Notes: generated by a model from the letters alone, not told the origin. A DNA stretch of 45,850 bases from an uncultured Lachnospiraceae bacterium (GCA_947626475.1 CANQSK010000005.1:1-45850), one strand, 5' to 3'; shown: positions 1 through 8,352, numbered from the stretch's first letter. Numbers and translations: made by a program.

Positions 1-491
1 AGCGCGCCGTAGCGGGTGTGGGAATCGGAGCCTAAGATCATCCTGCCGCAGCCCGCGTACATTTCACGCATGAACTGATGGATGACCGCCACATGCGGGG
101 GAACGAAGATGCCGCCGTACTTCTTGGCGGAGGTCAGACCAAACATGTGGTCATCCTCGTTGATGGTTCCGCCTACCGCGTTCAGGGAGTTATGGCAGCA
201 GGTCAGGACATAAGGCATGGGGAATGTATCCATGCCGGACGCTCTCGCCGTCTGAATGATTCCTACATATGTAATGTCGTGGGATGTGAGGGCATCGAAT
301 TTGATCTTCAGGTTCTCCATGCTGTCATTCTGATTGTGTGACTCAAGAATGCCGTAAGCGATGGTCCCCTTCTTCGCCTCTTCCCTGCTCACGTTCTTTC
401 CGGTCAGTGCAGTTACTTTCGCAGCTTCGCTCTCGGGAACGATCTCCGTTCCGTTCACCAGATACACGCCGCCGTCGTACAGTTTTACCAT
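1..491 (-). CDS. Aconitase-family hydratase, N-terminal part (cut by window edge)
   Basis: The first 163 codons of a minus-strand gene are present; the rest lies beyond the left edge. The start is set by AGGAGG eight bases before ATG at 491. The segments [43 protein letters not shown] and the terminal [13 protein letters not shown] match clostridial 'hydratase' proteins of the aconitase superfamily; GSDSHT is the family's substrate/cluster-domain motif. Family members dehydrate or hydrate a carboxylic acid with a [4Fe-4S] cluster; the exact substrate cannot be read here, and the cluster cysteines would lie in the missing part. It is divergent from the LysR gene at 695, the usual arrangement of a LysR regulator and its target. 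Family call is confident, substrate unknown. Confidence 0.8.
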   Translation of the reverse strand, partial: MVKLYDGGVYLVNGTEIVPESEAAKVTALTGKNVSREEAKKGTIAYGILESHNQNDSMENLKIKFDALTSHDITYVGIIQTARASGMDTFPMPYVLTCCHNSLNAVGGTINEDDHMFGLTSAKKYGGIFVPPHVAVIHQFMREMYAGCGRMILGSDSHTRYGA

Positions 492-551
492 GTGAATACC
501 TCCTGTGTTTTTATTTTAAGAGTAACCTTGCGTTATCTCTTTGTTGCATTT

Positions 552-580
552 ATCATAACACAGTGCTATAATATTGTAAA
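552..580 (-). promoter_or_regulatory. Sigma-A-type promoter of the hydratase gene
   Basis: On the minus strand a -35 box TTTACA (580-575) and a -10 box TATGAT (557-552) are separated by exactly 17 bases, upstream of the ATG at 491 with its AGGAGG site. The surroundings are very AT-rich. Read from the sequence by eye; the start of transcription would be near 545. Confidence 0.6.
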
Positions 581-603
581 ATACTATATTTATAATAGAA
601 TCC

Positions 604-618
604 ATAGGTTTTTTCTAT
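604..618. promoter_or_regulatory. Candidate LysR operator, ATAG-N7-CTAT
   Basis: A perfect ATAG-N7-CTAT dyad lies in the gap between the hydratase and the divergent LysR gene. It contains the T-N11-A pattern typical of LysR-type boxes and sits just upstream of the hydratase promoter, where an activator site is expected. Inferred from position and symmetry only. Confidence 0.4.
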
Positions 619-694
619 TTCATGTAAGAATTGCGCCGGAAACCTTACGTATTCTCAGATATTGCGCCTGACGCAGGAAAGAAGGGAATCCATT

Positions 695-1627
695 ATGACA
701 AGCCGGGAACTTTTATACGTAAAAACCATTGCAGAGGAGAAAAGCATTACCGGGGCGGCCCGGAAGCTTTACGTGGCCCAGCCGTCCTTAAGCCAGGCGG
801 TTCAGAAGCTGGAGGAACAGATCGGCACCCCTCTGTTCAACCGCACGACCAGCGGGCTGACTCTCACCTTCGCGGGGGAGCGCTACTACTATATGGCCTG
901 CCAGATTCTTAAAATGTATGAGAACTTTGAGATTGAGGTCAGCGATATCAACAATCTGAAAACAGGCCGGATCCATCTGGGCATCACCAATCACCTGGGA
1001 AGCATTGTCCTTCCCCGGACCATGCGGCGGTTTATGGAGATCTGTCCTTTCGTGGAAGTCATTGTGACGGAGGACAACACCGCCAACCTGGAGCGGCGCC
1101 TCCTTACCGGCGAACTGGACTTTGTGCTTATGCACGCCCCGGCACAGATTCAGGAGAACCGGATCCGGTACGAGATCCTGGAGCGGGACCCCTTTGTGGC
1201 AGTCCTATCGCCGGACCATCCTCTCGTTTCCGCCGCCCGGCCCTCAGACAGCTCCCCCTACCCCATTCTGGATATCAGGCTTCTGGAAGGACAGCCCATG
1301 ATCCGGCTGTATCCGGAACAGCGCATCCGGCAGGTGACGGACGCGGTTCTTAGGCGGGCCGGAATCAAGAATATCCGCACGGTGATGACTCTTCGGAACC
1401 ACACTACGGCCCAGCTTCTGGCCGGACAGGGCGTCGGCATCACCATGGTCCCCCTGCGCTACTCCCGCCTGACCACCGAGCAGACGCCTCCTGTGCTTCT
1501 GTCCATCGAAGACAAATATCAGGCGTGGTGGGACACCTGCATCGCCACCACCCAGGACAGTTTCCTCTCCAAGGCGGATCAGCTGTTTATCCGCTGCATG
1601 AAAGAAAGTATTCTCATTGAATCCTGA
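695..1627 (+). CDS. LysR-family transcriptional regulator 1
   Basis: 310-residue LysR-type regulator. Residues 1-60 form the winged helix-turn-helix (SITGAARKLYVAQPSLSQAVQKLE, here split by the helices), followed by a linker helix and a periplasmic-binding-like effector domain (about 90-305) with GRIHLGI at its beginning. I prefer the ATG at 695, which has AAGGGA upstream and yields the canonical LysR N-terminus, over an upstream in-frame TTG at 662. It is divergent from the hydratase gene, so autoregulation and hydratase control are the likely jobs. The effector is unknown. A second LysR gene follows after 101 bases. Confidence 0.85.
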   Translation: MTSRELLYVKTIAEEKSITGAARKLYVAQPSLSQAVQKLEEQIGTPLFNRTTSGLTLTFAGERYYYMACQILKMYENFEIEVSDINNLKTGRIHLGITNHLGSIVLPRTMRRFMEICPFVEVIVTEDNTANLERRLLTGELDFVLMHAPAQIQENRIRYEILERDPFVAVLSPDHPLVSAARPSDSSPYPILDIRLLEGQPMIRLYPEQRIRQVTDAVLRRAGIKNIRTVMTLRNHTTAQLLAGQGVGITMVPLRYSRLTTEQTPPVLLSIEDKYQAWWDTCIATTQDSFLSKADQLFIRCMKESILIES

Positions 1628-1728
1628 TAAAAAATATGGTATGATACAGACATTCTGAAGACTGCGTTTTCTGGCAATATAGGATTATATGACGCAGCAA
1701 TGAAAAGAAATATGCAAGGAGGCGTTCC

Positions 1729-2640
1729 ATGAATACCAAACACGCTCAGTATATGCTGACCATCCTCCAGGAAGGCAGCATCACCGCCGCCGCCAAGAAG
1801 CTTTATGTATCTCAGCCGTCCTTAAGCCAGATGGTCAAGCTGGTTGAAACGAATCTGGGAATGCCCATTTTTAACCGTAGCACCGACCCCATCACTCTTA
1901 CCTACGCAGGGCAGAAATACATGGAAGCCGCGCGCCAGCTTCTCACCATCGACGCCAACCTGCAGAAGGAGATCAGCGAGATCCACAACGAGGAGTACGG
2001 CACGATCCGCCTCGGCATCCCGGTACAGAGAGCCATGCAGGTTCTCCCCTACGTCATGCCGAAATTTATTCAGAGATATCCCCACGTGGAGGTGCAGATC
2101 CTGGAAAACGGCTCCGCCACCATCGAATCCCTGGTGCTGGAGGGAGCGGTGGATTTCGCCTGTCTGACCACTCATCCCCGCCATGAGGAGCTGGAGTACA
2201 TACTGGTGGAAAATGAAGACCTGGTGCTTCTGACCGGCCGCGGCTCCAATATCGCCAAGAGGATTCCTGCCGGAACTCCCATTGACATCACCGAAGCCAG
2301 GAATGAGATGTTCATCAACATCAAGGACGGTCACAGCGTCCGCAAGACCCAGGACCTGCTGTTCATCCGCAAGAACATGCATCCCAAGGTTCTTCTTGAG
2401 ACCATAAGCATCGAGGTCGCCAAGCGGACCGCCATCGCCTGCAACGCCGTGATGATCTGTCCTCAGAATTATATTGAGATGACGCCGGAGCTTCTGCCCG
2501 AATGCGTCATGTACCCGCTGGTCGACATTGACAGAAAGCGGCACTTCTACATCTGTCACCGGAAAGACCGGTACATGACCAAGTACATGAAAGACTTCAT
2601 CCTTATTCTGACGGAGCAGAAGAATCCGTTCATACAGTAG
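1729..2640 (+). CDS. LysR-family transcriptional regulator 2
   Basis: 303-residue LysR protein behind a strong AAGGAGG site seven bases before ATG. The N-terminal DNA-binding domain (QEGSITAAAKKLYVSQPS, SLSQMVKLVE) closely resembles that of the regulator just upstream, while the effector domains differ, so the two are paralogues with different ligands. The gene is convergent with the chromate-type transporter pair, leaving only 15 bases between the ends, with no clear terminator. Candidate targets are the upstream hydratase genes or the dyads between the transporter and citX promoters; the sequence does not decide between them. Confidence 0.85.
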   Translation: MNTKHAQYMLTILQEGSITAAAKKLYVSQPSLSQMVKLVETNLGMPIFNRSTDPITLTYAGQKYMEAARQLLTIDANLQKEISEIHNEEYGTIRLGIPVQRAMQVLPYVMPKFIQRYPHVEVQILENGSATIESLVLEGAVDFACLTTHPRHEELEYILVENEDLVLLTGRGSNIAKRIPAGTPIDITEARNEMFINIKDGHSVRKTQDLLFIRKNMHPKVLLETISIEVAKRTAIACNAVMICPQNYIEMTPELLPECVMYPLVDIDRKRHFYICHRKDRYMTKYMKDFILILTEQKNPFIQ

Positions 2641-2655
2641 AGAAGCCGGATCCCG

Positions 2656-3225
2656 TCATGCAAGCACCAGACCCAGGACCGCCGCGATCAGTATGGTCTT
2701 GGGTATGGAAAGCTTAAACTTCAGAAGGATCACCCCTGAGATTACAGCGATCAGCACCAGATTCCAGGAGACTCCCCCAAACAGGGTCCCAAAGGACAGG
2801 GTGTTCCAGGAAAGAAGGCCCTCCGGCCAGAATGTGGACAGACTCAGGGTCACTCCCGCCGCCACCAGCATTCCAAGGCTGGCCGGGCGGACTCCCCGCA
2901 TGGCGCTCTCCAGGTACTTATTTCCCTTCATGTGCATGATGAAATGAGCCGCCAGCAGCGACAGGGTCAGGGAAGGCATCATCACGCCCAGACTGGCAAA
3001 AGCCGCCCCCAGAATCCCTGCCGTCCGAAGTCCCACAAAGGTGGCGCAGTTGATTCCCAGGGAGCCGGGTGTCATTTCGGCCACCGCCACAATATCCAGA
3101 ACCTCTGACGGTGTCATCCACCCGTATCGCAGCACCTCGTCGTTGATAACCGGTATCATGGTCATGCCGCCGAAGCTGCAGAAACCGATTTTCATAAAAG
3201 AAAGAAACAGTCTAAGATAAATCAT
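2656..3225 (-). CDS. Chromate-type transporter, half-size subunit 2
   Basis: 189-residue membrane protein of the CHR (chromate ion transporter) family, short type. The N-terminal signature LRLFLSFMKIGFCSFGGMTM with a glycine-rich first helix, then EVLDIVAVAEMTPGSLGIN (split across a helix), is characteristic. About six hydrophobic segments follow. Short CHR proteins occur as gene pairs whose products together make one full transporter, and this gene overlaps the other half by 14 bases. GGGAGG lies before the ATG at 3225. Substrates of clostridial members are not established; chromate or another oxyanion is possible, and the neighbouring citrate-type genes leave an organic anion open. Confidence 0.8.
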   Translation of the reverse strand: MIYLRLFLSFMKIGFCSFGGMTMIPVINDEVLRYGWMTPSEVLDIVAVAEMTPGSLGINCATFVGLRTAGILGAAFASLGVMMPSLTLSLLAAHFIMHMKGNKYLESAMRGVRPASLGMLVAAGVTLSLSTFWPEGLLSWNTLSFGTLFGGVSWNLVLIAVISGVILLKFKLSIPKTILIAAVLGLVLA

Positions 3226-3769
3226 CTTCTATCCTCCCTCTCCAGATCAGAAGTCCCGCCATAAGGGCGATAATCACTAAAAGCAGCTTGCTGAACCCGG
3301 TCAGGGCGCAGATCAGAAAGCTGACGGCCAGGATTATCCAGGAACTTTTCCATTTTACAGCCGTGTCCCACATCTTCACGCAGGCGCTTATGATGATGGG
3401 AATGACCACGCTGCGCACCCCCGCAAGCACTTTCGCCACATATACATTGTCCCTGAGGGCCGAATAAAAATAAGTAACGACGGCGATGGCGGCCAGCGCC
3501 GGCAGGGAAAGTCCGAAAGCCGACACCACGGCGCCCGGAATCCCGGCCATGGCATAACCGGAAAACACCGACATATTGATGATCATGATCCCCGGAAACG
3601 ATTTGGCCAGGGACATGAAATCCACGATCTGCTCGTCCGTCATCCATCCTCTCTTCTCTACAAACTCACTCTGTACCTGGGCGATGATACTCCAGCCTCC
3701 GCCGAAGGTAAACAGGCCGATTTTCGCCATGGTAATAAAAATCGTCCACAATCGTTTGTTCTTTTCCAT
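3212..3769 (-). CDS. Chromate-type transporter, half-size subunit 1
   Basis: 185-residue short CHR-family protein, first gene of the pair. The N-terminus has IGLFTFGGGWSIIAQVQSEF and the later MSLAKSFPGIMIIN motif, equivalent to FGG...TPGS in its partner. I chose the ATG at 3769 because GAAGGTGG stands six bases upstream; an in-frame ATG at 3787 lacks a ribosome site. It is translated first and overlaps the second subunit, suggesting coupled synthesis of a two-subunit permease. A good promoter lies at 3805-3833. Confidence 0.8.
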   Translation of the reverse strand: MEKNKRLWTIFITMAKIGLFTFGGGWSIIAQVQSEFVEKRGWMTDEQIVDFMSLAKSFPGIMIINMSVFSGYAMAGIPGAVVSAFGLSLPALAAIAVVTYFYSALRDNVYVAKVLAGVRSVVIPIIISACVKMWDTAVKWKSSWIILAVSFLICALTGFSKLLLVIIALMAGLLIWRGRIEDDLS

Positions 3770-3804
3770 GGACAGCCACCTTCCCATCGATTTTTTTCTA
3801 CTAA

Positions 3805-3833
3805 ATCATACTCTTTTTTCAATTCCAGGTCAA
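3805..3833 (-). promoter_or_regulatory. Promoter of the chromate-type transporter pair
   Basis: Minus-strand TTGACC (-35, 3833-3828) and TATGAT (-10, 3810-3805) with a 17-base spacer, about 35 bases upstream of the ATG at 3769. The dyad at 3854-3875 lies just upstream of the -35 box, the normal position for a LysR activator site. Confidence 0.6.
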
Positions 3834-3853
3834 ATAGATAATCACGGATAGCC

Positions 3854-3918
3854 GTCATAGCCAAATCCCTATGACAGCCATAATAAGACTGCAGCTATAG
3901 AAGTCATAGCTTATTATG
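3854..3918. promoter_or_regulatory. Dyad-rich operator shared by two divergent promoters
   Basis: Two interlocking dyads: GTCATAG-N8-CTATGAC (3854-3860 / 3869-3875) and CATAATAAG...CTTATTATG (3879-3887 / 3910-3918). A further copy of GTCATAG is at 3903-3909. The second dyad ends three bases before the -35 box of the citX promoter; the first adjoins the -35 of the transporter promoter. This is what a LysR-type recognition plus activation site looks like. Which of the nearby regulators binds is not shown. Confidence 0.5.
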
Positions 3919-3921
3919 TAT

Positions 3922-3950
3922 TTGCCTTTTCCCGATATCTTCGTTATAAT
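3922..3950 (+). promoter_or_regulatory. Promoter of citX-citG-psiE operon
   Basis: TTGCCT (3922-3927) and a consensus TATAAT (3945-3950) with a 17-base spacer. Transcription from about 3957 would give a leader of roughly 160 bases before the citX start at 4120. Confidence 0.65.
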
Positions 3951-3980
3951 AGGATTGAAAAGCATCCGCTTGTGTTTGGC

Positions 3981-4101
3981 GCACTCTGTCGTATGCCGCT
4001 GTCCGGGGCCGGCTTCGCAACGGATATTCAACATGTTCCATTTTCTGCCAGGAAAACGCGAAGCCCGCTTATGGGCCAGCAGGTAGTGCCCGTAAGAGTG
4101 T
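3981..4101 (+). promoter_or_regulatory. Possibly structured mRNA leader of citX
   Basis: Within the leader, GCACTCT (3981-3987) can pair with AGAGTGT (4095-4101), closing the whole region just before the GGAGG site at 4108. Inside, GGCTTCGC (4011-4018) pairs perfectly with GCGAAGCC (4058-4065), and GCCC/GGGC (4063-4066 / 4073-4076) offers a competing hairpin. This resembles a riboswitch-like or attenuating leader, but it matches no class I recognise and no folding could be run. Confidence 0.3.
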
Positions 4102-4119
4102 ATGTTCGGAGGAAAATTC

Positions 4120-4629
4120 ATGGAAAACGTCAGTTTAATGGAGATGCTGGACGCAAGAGAGATGCGTTGTCGGATTCAGCAGCAGCTTCTTCTTTCTTAT
4201 CCGAAGACGCTGATCTGCCTAACCCTCAATATTCCGGGGCCGGTTAAAGTGCTGCCCGGAGTCCCGGATGCCTTTGAGATCGGATGCAGGAGAATCGAGG
4301 CTGTCCTGCTTGAGCGCCGGATTCCCCTGCTCCACTCAGAGGCGGTTAGAGAAAAAACTGGCTATGAAGCTTTTTACTGTATAGACGCCCCGCCTGACTC
4401 TGTCAAGGCCCTTATGATTCCACTGGAAGACCAGGACAGGCTGGGACGGATTTTCGATATTGACGTTCTTCGTACCGACGGCACAAAGGTCTCCAGGGAA
4501 GAGCTTGGCTTTCCTTCCAGGCGCTGTCTCCTCTGCAGCCGGCCGGCTCAGGTCTGCAGCCGCAGCCGCAGCCACAGTGTAGATCAGCTGACAGCTGAGA
4601 TCAGCCGCATATTAAAGACCATCAAATAA
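4120..4629 (+). CDS. citX: CitX: apo-citrate lyase phosphoribosyl-dephospho-CoA transferase
   Basis: 169 residues. CitX transfers the phosphoribosyl-dephospho-CoA prosthetic group from its triphosphate precursor to a serine of the citrate lyase acyl-carrier subunit. Recognised by LLSYPKTLICLTLNIPGPVK near residues 24-45, the central QDRLGRIFDIDVL with the family's DIDV core, and the C-terminal cysteine cluster RRCLLCSRPAQVCSRSRSH. GGAGG seven bases upstream sets the ATG at 4120. CitG follows after 10 bases. The lyase subunits (citD, citE, citF) are not in the window, so the modified carrier protein must be encoded elsewhere. Confidence 0.85.
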   Translation: MENVSLMEMLDAREMRCRIQQQLLLSYPKTLICLTLNIPGPVKVLPGVPDAFEIGCRRIEAVLLERRIPLLHSEAVREKTGYEAFYCIDAPPDSVKALMIPLEDQDRLGRIFDIDVLRTDGTKVSREELGFPSRRCLLCSRPAQVCSRSRSHSVDQLTAEISRILKTIK

Positions 4630-4639
4630 GGGATTTCTC

Positions 4640-5530
4640 ATGACTGACACCACCCCCGAAGCTGCCGGCCTGATTTCCAGGCTTTCCGATATAATAAAAT
4701 ATGCCCTGATCTCCGAGGTGTCCGCCACTCCTAAGCCGGGACTGGTGGACTTATGCGACAACGGCGCCCATACGGACATGTGCTATGACACCTTTGTCGC
4801 CAGCACCGGTGCGATCCTTCCCTACTTGACAGAAATGTTCTCCGCCGGCCTCAGCTGGCCTGACCGGAAGGGGGAAGGCCTGTTCACCGCCATCCGCCCT
4901 GTGGGCCTGGATGCCGAAAAAGCCATGTTTCAGGCCACCGGAGGCGTTAATACTCACAAGGGAATGATATTTTCCATGGGAATCATTGCCGCGGCTTCCG
5001 GTTTCTATTACAGCGAAAACCGCTGTTTCCGCCCTGAAGATATCCTGACGCTTTCAGGCCGCCTCTGCCATGACAGCCTGGATGAAGATTTTCGGAAAAT
5101 AGACAGGGAATGTCCCAAAACCCATGGAGAGATCCTTTACGTGCGCCATGGGCTTAAGGGAATCCGAGGAGAAGCCCAGGAAGGCTTTCCTTCCATCCGC
5201 AATATTTCTCTCCCTGCCATGCGTCACTGGAAGATAACCTGCGCGGACGACAACCAGGTTCATCTTAATACATTACTTGCTCTGATGTCACAGGTAGACG
5301 ACACCAATGTGCTGACCCGCACCGGCCCCCAGGCCCTGGAATACATGAAGGCTCGTTCTCTTCAGGCTCTGGAGCTGGGCGGAGCCGTCACCGGCAGGGG
5401 GATGGACGCCCTCAGGGAAATGAACCGGGAGTTCATCAGGCGCAATATCAGCCCGGGGGGATGCGCGGACCTGCTGGCCGTCACCATCTTTCTGTGGCGT
5501 CTGGAGCACTATAAGGAGGAGGAAGCATGA
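4640..5530 (+). CDS. citG: CitG: triphosphoribosyl-dephospho-CoA synthase
   Basis: 296 residues. CitG makes 2'-(5''-triphosphoribosyl)-3'-dephospho-CoA from ATP and dephospho-CoA, the precursor used by CitX. Motifs seen: ALISEVSATPKPGLVDLCDN near the N-terminus, then AHTDMCYDTF, GVNTHKGMIFSMG and the later DDTNVLTRTG, all typical of the CitG/MdcB family. MdcB of malonate decarboxylase is the alternative; the adjacent CitX supports CitG. The stop overlaps the next ATG (ATGA), indicating translational coupling. Confidence 0.85.
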   Translation: MTDTTPEAAGLISRLSDIIKYALISEVSATPKPGLVDLCDNGAHTDMCYDTFVASTGAILPYLTEMFSAGLSWPDRKGEGLFTAIRPVGLDAEKAMFQATGGVNTHKGMIFSMGIIAAASGFYYSENRCFRPEDILTLSGRLCHDSLDEDFRKIDRECPKTHGEILYVRHGLKGIRGEAQEGFPSIRNISLPAMRHWKITCADDNQVHLNTLLALMSQVDDTNVLTRTGPQALEYMKARSLQALELGGAVTGRGMDALREMNREFIRRNISPGGCADLLAVTIFLWRLEHYKEEEA

Positions 5531-5949
5531 AGAGTTTTGAGAAAAACAGCGAAAAGGTGCAGCAGGCCATATTCATGATCGCCCAGGGATTTGAACTGCT
5601 TCTCGCCATCAGCGTTATTGTGGCCCTGCTGATCGTGCTCTGTGAGGTGCCCCATCTGTTCTCGATGCTGTGGAACACTACCGGCCAGTTCAATGTATTT
5701 CTGGAAAGCATTTTCGAGATGATCATCGGCATCGAGCTGCTGAAGATGCTCTGCCGCCACGATCTGGACTCTGTGGTGGAGGTCCTGCTCTTCGCCGTGG
5801 CAAGGGGCCTGATCATCGAGCACATGCCCATCTATTTTACGCTTTTGGGCATTATCGCCATTGCCATCCTGTTCATGATACGGAAATTCCTGTTTGTCTC
5901 CGCCCTGGACAAGCACGCCGAATCCGAAAAGGAAAAGACAGAAGCCTGA
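5527..5949 (+). CDS. PsiE-like small membrane protein
   Basis: 140 residues with four predicted membrane helices. The stretch GIELLKMLCRHDLDSVVEVL and the following AVARGLIIEH match the PsiE (phosphate-starvation-inducible E) family. The function of this family is not known. It overlaps citG by four bases and so is the third gene of the operon; whether it relates to citrate lyase maturation is not evident. A strong terminator follows within 30 bases. Confidence 0.65.
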   Translation: MKSFEKNSEKVQQAIFMIAQGFELLLAISVIVALLIVLCEVPHLFSMLWNTTGQFNVFLESIFEMIIGIELLKMLCRHDLDSVVEVLLFAVARGLIIEHMPIYFTLLGIIAIAILFMIRKFLFVSALDKHAESEKEKTEA

Positions 5950-5975
5950 CCGCATATTTGTACATATACTCACAG

Positions 5976-6012
5976 AAATCCCTCCGGCATACCGCTTGCC
6001 AGAGGGATTTTT
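5976..6012 (+). terminator. Rho-independent terminator of the citX operon
   Basis: AAATCCCTC (5976-5984) pairs perfectly with GAGGGATTT (6002-6010), the inner GGCA/TGCC can extend the stem, and it ends in a short T run. It may also slow minus-strand transcription from metY, whose stop is 20 bases away. Confidence 0.75.
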
Positions 6013-6031
6013 GTCTCTCATGATTCTGTCA

Positions 6032-7312
6032 TCAGTTCTCCAGAGCCTGGGCGATGTCCGCGATAATATCATCGGCGCTCTCAATTCCCACGCTGAAGCG
6101 GATCATGGCCGGATCTACGCCTGCCTCTACCAGCTGTTCATCGCTTAACTGCCGGTGGGTATGGCTGGCCGGATGGAGGACCGACGTGCGCGCGTCCGCC
6201 ACATGGGTAACGATGGCCGCCAGCTTCAGCTTGTCCATAAATTCCGCGGCCGCCGCTCTTCCGCCTTTCAGGCCGAAGGAGATGACGCCGCAGGTCCCGC
6301 CGGGCATATACTTCTGAGCCAGCTCATAATATTTATCTCCCTCCAGCCCCGGATAATTGACCCATGCCACATCATCTCTGGACTTTAAGTACCTGGCCAC
6401 CTTCAGGGCGTTCTCACAGTGTCTGGGCATGCGCAGATGCAATGTCTCAAGGCCCACGTTCAGAAGAAATGCGTTCTGAGGCGCCTGAATCGGCCCCATG
6501 TCCCGCATCAGCTGGGCCGTAGCCTTGGTGATATATCCGGCCTTGCCGAATTTCTTCGTATAGATCACGCCATGGTAGGATTCATCGGGAGTGGTCAGGC
6601 CCGGGAATTTATCTCCATGAGCATCCCAGTCAAAATTGCCGCTGTCCACGATACATCCGCCTACGGTCATGGCATGGCCATCCATATACTTGGTGGTGGA
6701 ATGGGTCACAATGTCCGCGCCCCACTCGAAGGGCCGGCAGTTAATGGGCGTCGCAAACGTATTGTCCACGATCAGCGGTACGCCGTGGCTGTGGGCAAGC
6801 CGGGCAAATTTCTCAATATCCAGAACAACCAGAGCCGGGTTGGCAATAGTCTCACCGAAAACCGCCTTAGTGTTGGGCTTAAACGCTTTCTCAAGCTCCT
6901 CCTCGGAAGCGTCGGGATCCACCAGAGTACAGTCGATTCCGAAACGCTTCAGGGTTACGGTAAACAGGTTGGACGTTCCGCCGTAGATGGTGGCTGCGCT
7001 GACCACATGGTCACCCTCGGAACAGATGTTGATAATGGCGAACAGATTGGCTGCCTGGCCGGAAGAGGTGAGCATGGCCGCCACGCCGCCTTCCAGCCTG
7101 CAGATCTTATCAGCCACCATGTCATTGGTGGGGTTGGCAAGCCGGGTATAGAAATATCCGTTCTCCTCCAGGTCGAACAATCGTCCCATCTGTTCGCTGG
7201 TCTCATATTTGAAAGTCGTGCTCTGATAGATTGGCAGCACTCTGGGCTCGCCGTTCTTCGGCTGCCAGCCTCCCTGAATGCAGATTGTGTCAAGTGATTG
7301 CTTCTGGCTCAT
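6032..7312 (-). CDS. metY: O-acetylhomoserine sulfhydrylase (Cys/Met metabolism PLP enzyme)
   Basis: 426 residues. The enzyme makes homocysteine from O-acetylhomoserine and sulfide in methionine synthesis; PLP-dependent, cytosolic. Seen: the N-terminal LDTICIQGGWQPKNGEPR typical of MetY, YTRLANPTNDMVADKI, SSGQAANLFAI, VDNTFATP, and the PLP-binding lysine K208 in HSTTKYMDGH. Length matches the family (about 425). AGGAGG at a good distance sets the ATG at 7312; an upstream in-frame ATG is less likely. It lies 70 bases downstream of a LysR gene in the same direction, so the two are probably co-transcribed. No SAM riboswitch or T-box was recognised. Confidence 0.9.
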   Translation of the reverse strand: MSQKQSLDTICIQGGWQPKNGEPRVLPIYQSTTFKYETSEQMGRLFDLEENGYFYTRLANPTNDMVADKICRLEGGVAAMLTSSGQAANLFAIINICSEGDHVVSAATIYGGTSNLFTVTLKRFGIDCTLVDPDASEEELEKAFKPNTKAVFGETIANPALVVLDIEKFARLAHSHGVPLIVDNTFATPINCRPFEWGADIVTHSTTKYMDGHAMTVGGCIVDSGNFDWDAHGDKFPGLTTPDESYHGVIYTKKFGKAGYITKATAQLMRDMGPIQAPQNAFLLNVGLETLHLRMPRHCENALKVARYLKSRDDVAWVNYPGLEGDKYYELAQKYMPGGTCGVISFGLKGGRAAAAEFMDKLKLAAIVTHVADARTSVLHPASHTHRQLSDEQLVEAGVDPAMIRFSVGIESADDIIADIAQALEN

Positions 7313-7381
7313 GATTCGTCCTCCTGATCTTTTCACTTTTAAGATACTTTAGTTTACCACCTGCCGGCTTTACAGTCAACG

Positions 7382-8305
7382 CTATTTCAGCTCCCGCTCT
7401 CCAAATACCTCCTTCATCAGATCGATCAGACACCGTTCCGACCGGTCCAGATAAGCGTCTTCCTTGTAAACCACATTCACGTTCCAGGTGTCCGGTTCCT
7501 CCCCGTACTGATAACAGCAGAGTCCGTCGAGACGCCCCATCACCTCCACCGCCCGCTCCGGCACAATGGTAACGCCCAGACCCCCTCTGGCCAGCTGAAC
7601 CGCTGAGATGCAGCTGGACACCTCCATGATCTGCCGCGGAGAAATCTTGTGGCGGCGAAATACGGAATCAGCCTTTTTGCGGATGGCATGTCCTTTCTTC
7701 AAGAGAATGAAGGGCGTCTCCTTAAAGCAGCTTAAATTGACCACATTTTCACAGCCCTCCTTCATCATCTCAGGCCCTACCATGCCGGGACCGGCCACCA
7801 GATACAATTTTTCCCTGTAAATCAGCTCTGTCCTGATCCCGTCCGGAAGCTCGGACCGGCTTCTGGGAATAATATAAAAATTAATCTCATCTTTGGTCAG
7901 CTGTTCCAGAAGCGTATCGGAATCTGCCTCAAAAAGGCGCACCTCCACCCCCGGAAACTTCTCCTGGAAGCGCATCAGCACCTCAGGAAGCATATATCCG
8001 GCCCTCTCTGTAGGAATGCCCAGATTGATCTGCCCCTTCTCTCCCAGCCCGATATCCAGCAGCTCTCTCCGAAGATTGCTGTTGAGCGCCAGAATCTTCC
8101 TGGCCGTCTCCACATACTTCTCACCGGCATACGTCAGCGTCAGGGGATAATTCTTCCTCTCAAACAGCTTGACCCCCACATCCTGCTCCACCTTGGAGAC
8201 GATGTAGCTCAAAGACGGCTGCGATATGTACAGTTTTTTTGCCGCTGCCGTGATACTGCCGCAGTCCGCCACTGTAGTGATATAGGTCATTTCACGAAAA
8301 TCCAT
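7382..8305 (-). CDS. LysR-family transcriptional regulator 3 (next to metY)
   Basis: 307 residues, with the usual N-terminal winged helix-turn-helix (SITAAAKKLYISQPS, LSYIVSKVEQDVG) and an effector domain from about residue 92 (GQINLGIPTERAG). GGAGGAAG precedes the ATG at 8305. It stands upstream of metY in the same orientation, which suggests control of sulfur amino acid genes in the manner of other LysR regulators of cysteine and methionine pathways; this is inferred from position only. Its DNA-binding domain is close to those of the two LysR proteins at 695 and 1729. Confidence 0.85.
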   Translation of the reverse strand: MDFREMTYITTVADCGSITAAAKKLYISQPSLSYIVSKVEQDVGVKLFERKNYPLTLTYAGEKYVETARKILALNSNLRRELLDIGLGEKGQINLGIPTERAGYMLPEVLMRFQEKFPGVEVRLFEADSDTLLEQLTKDEINFYIIPRSRSELPDGIRTELIYREKLYLVAGPGMVGPEMMKEGCENVVNLSCFKETPFILLKKGHAIRKKADSVFRRHKISPRQIMEVSSCISAVQLARGGLGVTIVPERAVEVMGRLDGLCCYQYGEEPDTWNVNVVYKEDAYLDRSERCLIDLMKEVFGERELK

Positions 8306-8352
8306 ATGACTTCCTCCGCCGTTTTTTATGATCTCATTTTTTATATCATCAG

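Noticed and set aside
1822-2559. Minus-strand open frame opposite LysR 2 (245 codons)
   Set aside because: Antisense shadow; the sense strand carries the complete LysR protein with ribosome site.
3855-4121. Minus-strand small frame opposite the citX leader
   Set aside because: It covers the operator, promoter and leader; no family resemblance.
6419-7297. Plus-strand open frame opposite metY
   Set aside because: Shadow; metY motifs and PLP lysine are on the minus strand.
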